A DNA stretch of 64,000 nucleotides from Salegentibacter salegens. Its GTDB lineage: Bacteria; Bacteroidota; Bacteroidia; Flavobacteriales; Flavobacteriaceae. The stretch covers positions 3,596,001 to 3,660,000 of the forward strand of contig NZ_LT670848.1 of assembly GCF_900142975.1 (NCBI RefSeq). The letters run 5' to 3'. The notes under the pieces are model-generated. The model did not search any database. It was not told the origin of the DNA and saw nothing but the letters and a program-made list of their open reading frames with translations. The translations under genes were made by a program, and so were the position numbers. Below, in pieces: positions 59,750-64,000 of the stretch; the stretch's first letter is position 1, and every line of letters begins with the position of its first letter.

Positions 59750-60988
59750 ATGACACAAGAAGAGATTAAGGAATTAAAGGAAAAAGCATTAAAACAATTT
59801 TTATCAGGAGAATCCCTAACCGGCAAAAACGGCGCTTTTGCTCCAATGCTTAGGGAGTTTATGGAAGAGGCCCTGGAAGCAGAAATGTCTTCGCACCTTT
59901 CCGATGAAGAAAAAGGCTCAAAAGCAGGTAATAAGCGTAATGGCAAAGGCAAAAAGACCCTAAAGAGCAGCCAAGGGGACGTCACCATTAACACGCCCCA
60001 GGATCGTAACAGTACCTTTGAGCCGGAGATCGTAGCGAAACGCCAGCGTATCCTGGCCGATAATTTAGAAAAGCAGATTATAGGCATGTACGGGATGGGC
60101 AATAGCCTGCGGGATATCTCAGCTCATATAGAGGAAATGTATGATTCCAAGATATCCACACACGTTCTAAGTGATATTACGGACCGGGTGATTCCCAAGG
60201 TTAAGGAATGGCAGGATCGCCCCTTGGAGCCGGTATATTGCATCCTATGGCTCGACGCGATGCACTTCAAGGTACGCGAAGAAGGCAAAGTAAAGCACAA
60301 GGCCTTGTATAATATTTTAGGAATAAATAAAGCTGGAAGAAAGGAAGTGCTGGGTATGTATATCTCGGAAAGTGAAGGGGCCAATTTTTGGCTTCAGGTG
60401 CTGACCCAATTAAACAACCGTGGCTTAAAAGATATTCTGATTGCCTGTACGGATAATCTTACGGGCTTTAGTGAAGCCATTCATTCTGTTTATCCCAAGA
60501 CTGATATTCAGCTATGTATTGTCCACCAGATCCGCAATAGTATGAAGTATGTGGCCAGTAAGGATCAAAAAGATTTTATGAAAGACCTTAAACTGGTGTA
60601 CAAGGCTGACACCAAAGACCAGGCTGAATCGGCTTTACTGGATCTGGAAGAAAAATGGGGCAAAAGATATCCCATAGTGATCCGTTCCTGGAATGATAAC
60701 TGGGACCGATTGAGTGCTTATTTTGAATATACCGCACCCATTAGAAAACTCATATACACCACAAATGCCGTAGAGGCTTTTCACCGGCAGGTAAGAAAAG
60801 TAACCAAGACCAAAGGCGCTTTTACCAATGATATGGCACTATTGAAGCTGGTTTACCTAGCTACCAGAAGAATTGAAAAGAAATGGAACGCCCCACTGCA
60901 GAACTGGGGTTTGGTAGTTCAACAATTAGCTATTAAATTTGAAGGTCGGCTAGAGTTGGACTTAGCCACCAATGAAACGAAAAACTAA
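59750..60988 (+). CDS. IS256-family transposase (copy 4)
   Basis: 412 residues, identical to the other three copies, intact, transcribed away from the sialidase gene. Confidence 0.97.
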   Translation: MTQEEIKELKEKALKQFLSGESLTGKNGAFAPMLREFMEEALEAEMSSHLSDEEKGSKAGNKRNGKGKKTLKSSQGDVTINTPQDRNSTFEPEIVAKRQRILADNLEKQIIGMYGMGNSLRDISAHIEEMYDSKISTHVLSDITDRVIPKVKEWQDRPLEPVYCILWLDAMHFKVREEGKVKHKALYNILGINKAGRKEVLGMYISESEGANFWLQVLTQLNNRGLKDILIACTDNLTGFSEAIHSVYPKTDIQLCIVHQIRNSMKYVASKDQKDFMKDLKLVYKADTKDQAESALLDLEEKWGKRYPIVIRSWNDNWDRLSAYFEYTAPIRKLIYTTNAVEAFHRQVRKVTKTKGAFTNDMALLKLVYLATRRIEKKWNAPLQNWGLVVQQLAIKFEGRLELDLATNETKN

Positions 60989-60992
60989 AATT

Positions 60993-61024
60993 TTCTTCTC
61001 CCGGGGGTACCCCCGGGAGAAGAA
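60993..61024. terminator. 32-bp palindrome in IS256 copy 4
   Basis: Same palindrome as at 1749, here just after the plus-strand transposase gene and facing the minus-strand receptor gene. Confidence 0.55.
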
Positions 61025-61195
61025 GCAGACAGAGTTGAGCTAACACTCCCTGGACCTTTCGGCTTAATTAAGTCTTTGATTTTTCTATGATTATTAAGGT
61101 AGAAGTAGATAAAGAATATAATATTTCATAGCCAAAAATTTAAATACTTAATCTTATCGCCATGCTTTAAAAACCTTACATTTAATGTCTTATAA

Positions 61196-63922
61196 TTATC
61201 TTCTATTTCTCCCACGATCATTTGGATTATCTCCGCCAAATTTATCTAACTTATAAGTAAAACTAAGCATAGCATACTGGGTAAGGATTAAGTTACTAGT
61301 ATCCTGGATGAAATCATCTCCAATAGTTCGGCGAGTATCAATATTTTGATTTAACATATCATAAACCTTTATTTTGATCGTAGCATCATCATCTAAAAAT
61401 TGATACCCCAAACTGGTATTCCATAAGAGAGAGGTATTTTCAAAGCCGGGAGAAACATTCCCGAAGTAATTATAAGAAATATCATTACCAAAAACCACGT
61501 TTTCGGGCCAGTAACTTGTTGCTTCAAAACCGATACGATGATTCAGGAAATCTTCATTCCGGTTAGGGTTAATATCATAAGCCGTACTGTTATACGTCAA
61601 TTGATAATTAGGATTAATATCAAATAGCCCGTCTATGGCATAAGTTAACCGAAGGTTTGGTGATATACTATATCGCTCGGCATTATATTTTACAGCATTT
61701 GTAAAGCCTACATTTTTATTATAAGAGGCGTTTAAACCACCTCCCATCCTGAACTCCTTTTCATCGTTTTTAATCTGCTTGTTTAAATATACCCGGGCAT
61801 TAGCACTCATCACTCCATTTACATTGGTATAAGTAGTTGTACGAACTAGGTTTTCATCTATAGTAGTTACTGGTACAACAGTATTATCGGTAAAACTTAT
61901 ATTGACAGAACTAAAGATTCCGCTTCGTGTAGAAAAGTCAAAATTACGGTAATCAGCTCTAATGCTTTGCCTATATGCCGGAACAAGTTCAGGGTTTCCT
62001 ACTCTTATATTCAACGGATTAGTTCGGTCTATTACCGGTTGCAACTGGTTGATTGATGGGATATCAACATCGGTATCATATCTAAAGGTTATACTTTTTG
62101 ATCTTTCCACTTCATAACGAACCCTTGCCTGTAGAAAGAGGTTATTATAAGTGTTTTCAAAAGCTGCATTTTCAATGAAATTTTCATTTTCAAGACTGGT
62201 GTGTAATAGTCCAAAATCTGTATTGATCCTCCAGACCTCCCCTTCATAATTTAAGCCCACGTTTGGAGTATGCCTGAGGCTGGTTACTTGAAAATCGTTA
62301 CTTAACAGTTCGTTAAGCTGGTTGTAGCTTGCATCACCATTTTCGGCTTCGTAAACATATCTTTTGTTCGTGGAATGCGCATAATCCAGATCATAGGAAA
62401 CATCCAGGAAAAATTGATCTGCCAGAACACTACGTTGACTTACTTCTAAAGAATAGCTGTCTTCCTTTTCATCTTCGTCTATATATTGATCCTGGACTTC
62501 AACTACTTCTTCTCCGTCTTCAAAAAACAGGCTTTCAGAATAGTAAAAATTATCGTTACGTTGCCTGCTGTGATCATTAGAAAATTCAAGTTCAAAATAT
62601 GCTCCTCTAGCTCCAAAACGCTTAATAAAATCTAAGTCGTTATTAAAACTCTGGCTTTCAAGATCCTCGTTGCTAAAGGTTTCAGTGTTGTTGATAAGGT
62701 TACCATCTTCATCTAGAGACTCTTCGATCCGTGACCTGTTAGAATTCCCAAAATTAGCATTAAACCTGGGCCTTATGGATAACCGTGTAAGGGAATCAAA
62801 TTCTATTTCAAACCTGGCATTGGCCCGATGGCTATCGTTTATTAAATTGCTTCTTTCGTCAGAATTTGAAAAATACCGGGCATTCGGCAAAATATTTTCT
62901 CTTGAAACCTGGGTTCTTCTTTCGGTGTCATTTCTACCGAAGAAATAATCTCCGGTTAATCTTAATTCGTTTTCCCATTTATTTACAAAATTCAAACCAG
63001 CAGTTTCCGATTTGGTGATTCCTCCACCGCCGCCTCCAAAAACTGCTCTACCGGCACTTCGGCCCATCATCCCAAAGACTTCATCATAGCTAAAACCCGA
63101 ACTATTAATATTATTGGAACTTCCTAGTACGCTTATGCGCAGATCATCCTTAAAATAGTTAGCGATTGCACTCATTTCATAGCGTTCATCGGTACCACCA
63201 CCTGCGGTAGCCCGGGCAAAATAACCCTGATTCTTGTCTTCTTTTATAGTAATATTTACCGTTTTATTATCAGGGTCTCCAGGTTCTCCTGTAAATTCCT
63301 GAGACCTTGTCTTGGTATCGGTCACCTGGATTTTATCAATGATTTCCTTTGGAAGGTTTTTTGTAGCAATCCTGTGGTCGTTCCCGAAAAATTCTTCTCC
63401 ATTGACCATTATTCTTGAAACAGGTTTTCCATTTACAGTGATCTCGCCATCAGAATCTATTTCAACCCCCGGAAGTTTTTTCATAAGCTCCTCTAAATTG
63501 GCATTTGGTTGGGTGGTAAATGAATCGGCATTAAATTCTAGGGTATCCCTTTTTATTGAAATTGGAGCACTGGTTCCCTGTACCAGGATTTCAGCAAGGC
63601 TATTATCCTGAATCTCCAGGGTTATATTACCGAGGTCTAGACTTTTCTCAATTTCTAAACTCTGGTTGTAAGGAGCAAAACCCGCATAGGAAATTCTGAA
63701 ATTCAAAACTTCGGCTTCTGTAGTTCCAGAGAGCGAGAACTCCCCATTCTTTTCTGAAATGGTATAGGTTACCAGACTACTGTCGGCAGGTTTTTCTGCA
63801 TAGATCGTTGCCGATTCGAGTGAATTACCCTCGGTGTCAGTTATCTTACCGGTGATCTGGAATTGCTGGGAATAAATTAAGTTAATAGACAAAAGGAGAA
63901 GCAGCGTGCTAAAATATTTCAT
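61196..63922 (-). CDS. Outer-membrane beta-barrel TonB-dependent receptor-like protein
   Basis: A 908-residue protein with signal peptide (STLLLLLSINLIYSQQ). A carboxypeptidase-regulatory-like domain (ITGKITDTEGNSLESATIYA) and a plug-like region (LEELMKKLPGVEIDSDGEITVNGKPV is its core; key part LMKKLPGVEID) precede a large barrel of the OMP_b-brl_3 type. It lacks the SusC plug motif and has no SusD partner, so it is not part of the glycan importers. A glycine run (about residues 295-301, FGGGGGG) lies in the barrel. Substrate unknown; metals or peptides are possible. It lies beyond IS256 copy 4, whose flanks suggest it may not be an original neighbour of the locus. Confidence 0.85.
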   Translation of the reverse strand: MKYFSTLLLLLSINLIYSQQFQITGKITDTEGNSLESATIYAEKPADSSLVTYTISEKNGEFSLSGTTEAEVLNFRISYAGFAPYNQSLEIEKSLDLGNITLEIQDNSLAEILVQGTSAPISIKRDTLEFNADSFTTQPNANLEELMKKLPGVEIDSDGEITVNGKPVSRIMVNGEEFFGNDHRIATKNLPKEIIDKIQVTDTKTRSQEFTGEPGDPDNKTVNITIKEDKNQGYFARATAGGGTDERYEMSAIANYFKDDLRISVLGSSNNINSSGFSYDEVFGMMGRSAGRAVFGGGGGGITKSETAGLNFVNKWENELRLTGDYFFGRNDTERRTQVSRENILPNARYFSNSDERSNLINDSHRANARFEIEFDSLTRLSIRPRFNANFGNSNRSRIEESLDEDGNLINNTETFSNEDLESQSFNNDLDFIKRFGARGAYFELEFSNDHSRQRNDNFYYSESLFFEDGEEVVEVQDQYIDEDEKEDSYSLEVSQRSVLADQFFLDVSYDLDYAHSTNKRYVYEAENGDASYNQLNELLSNDFQVTSLRHTPNVGLNYEGEVWRINTDFGLLHTSLENENFIENAAFENTYNNLFLQARVRYEVERSKSITFRYDTDVDIPSINQLQPVIDRTNPLNIRVGNPELVPAYRQSIRADYRNFDFSTRSGIFSSVNISFTDNTVVPVTTIDENLVRTTTYTNVNGVMSANARVYLNKQIKNDEKEFRMGGGLNASYNKNVGFTNAVKYNAERYSISPNLRLTYAIDGLFDINPNYQLTYNSTAYDINPNRNEDFLNHRIGFEATSYWPENVVFGNDISYNYFGNVSPGFENTSLLWNTSLGYQFLDDDATIKIKVYDMLNQNIDTRRTIGDDFIQDTSNLILTQYAMLSFTYKLDKFGGDNPNDRGRNRR

Positions 63923-64000
63923 GAAAAAGCTTGGCTAGGGGTGATTTAAATTAGTTATTAGAATAACTACTGTTACTTTGACTGTTTTTTTGATAAATAG

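Larger units (their letters stand above)
59688..61050 (+). mobile_element. IS256-family insertion sequence, copy 4 (no target duplication)
   Basis: 1363 bp with both terminal repeats, in the opposite orientation to copies 1-3. The flanking octamers differ (AAAAAATA on the left, TGGACCTT on the right), whereas the other three copies have perfect duplications. The element itself is complete, so one flank was probably exchanged by recombination or deletion after insertion. Confidence 0.93.

Overview
The window is from a Bacteroidota genome, most likely a marine member of the Flavobacteriaceae. The evidence is low GC, three SusC/SusD pairs, short lipoprotein signals, a TTTG/TAnnTTTG promoter in front of a tRNA gene, and AT-rich intergenic DNA with almost no Shine-Dalgarno sequences. 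The genus cannot be fixed from sequence inspection alone.

Layout. (1) 1-1.65 kb: the 3' end of a P-loop ATPase gene (TrlF-like?) translationally coupled to a small acidic protein, followed by IS256-family copy 1. (2) 3.2-11.5 kb: chromosomal genes (DUF6544-like membrane protein, small membrane protein, potassium-channel-like protein, universal stress protein, M20 dipeptidase). An IS21-family element (5453-8002) splits the channel gene. (3) 11.59-18.02 kb: a tRNA-Leu(UAG) gene whose 3' part and terminator recur as an 87-bp direct repeat 6.3 kb downstream. The repeats bracket a decayed integrated segment of broken genes plus a second IS21-family element. (4) 18.0-20.0 kb: remnant DNA with gene fragments and the C-terminal end of a tyrosine recombinase. 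(5) 20.1-59.7 kb: a large polysaccharide-utilisation locus. Its minus-strand arm is SusC1-SusD1-[IS1595]-DUF3472-like lipoprotein-SDR dehydrogenase-GH123-EEP hydrolase-MFS sugar transporter, plus SusC2-SusD2. Its plus-strand arm is GH2 beta-galactosidase (broken), sulfatase (broken), AgaS, two PfkB kinases, class II tagatose/fructose-bisphosphate aldolase, amidohydrolase, GH109-like protein, DeoR regulator, N-acetylneuraminate lyase, SusC3-SusD3 and a GH33 sialidase. (6) 59.7-64 kb: IS256 copy 4, then an unrelated-looking outer-membrane beta-barrel receptor.

How it works together. The locus looks built to bind, desialylate, desulfate and trim a GalNAc-rich host or marine glycan (mucin-, glycolipid- or GAG-like). 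It would then burn galactosamine through AgaS, tagatose-6-P kinase and tagatose-bisphosphate aldolase, and cleave sialic acid with the lyase. In this isolate much of it is damaged. Identical 1363-bp IS256-family copies cut both the beta-galactosidase and the sulfatase, each with a clean 8-bp target duplication, and an IS1595 element sits 8 bp before the first gene after SusD1. A fourth IS256 copy at the right edge lacks a target duplication and probably marks a rearrangement junction.
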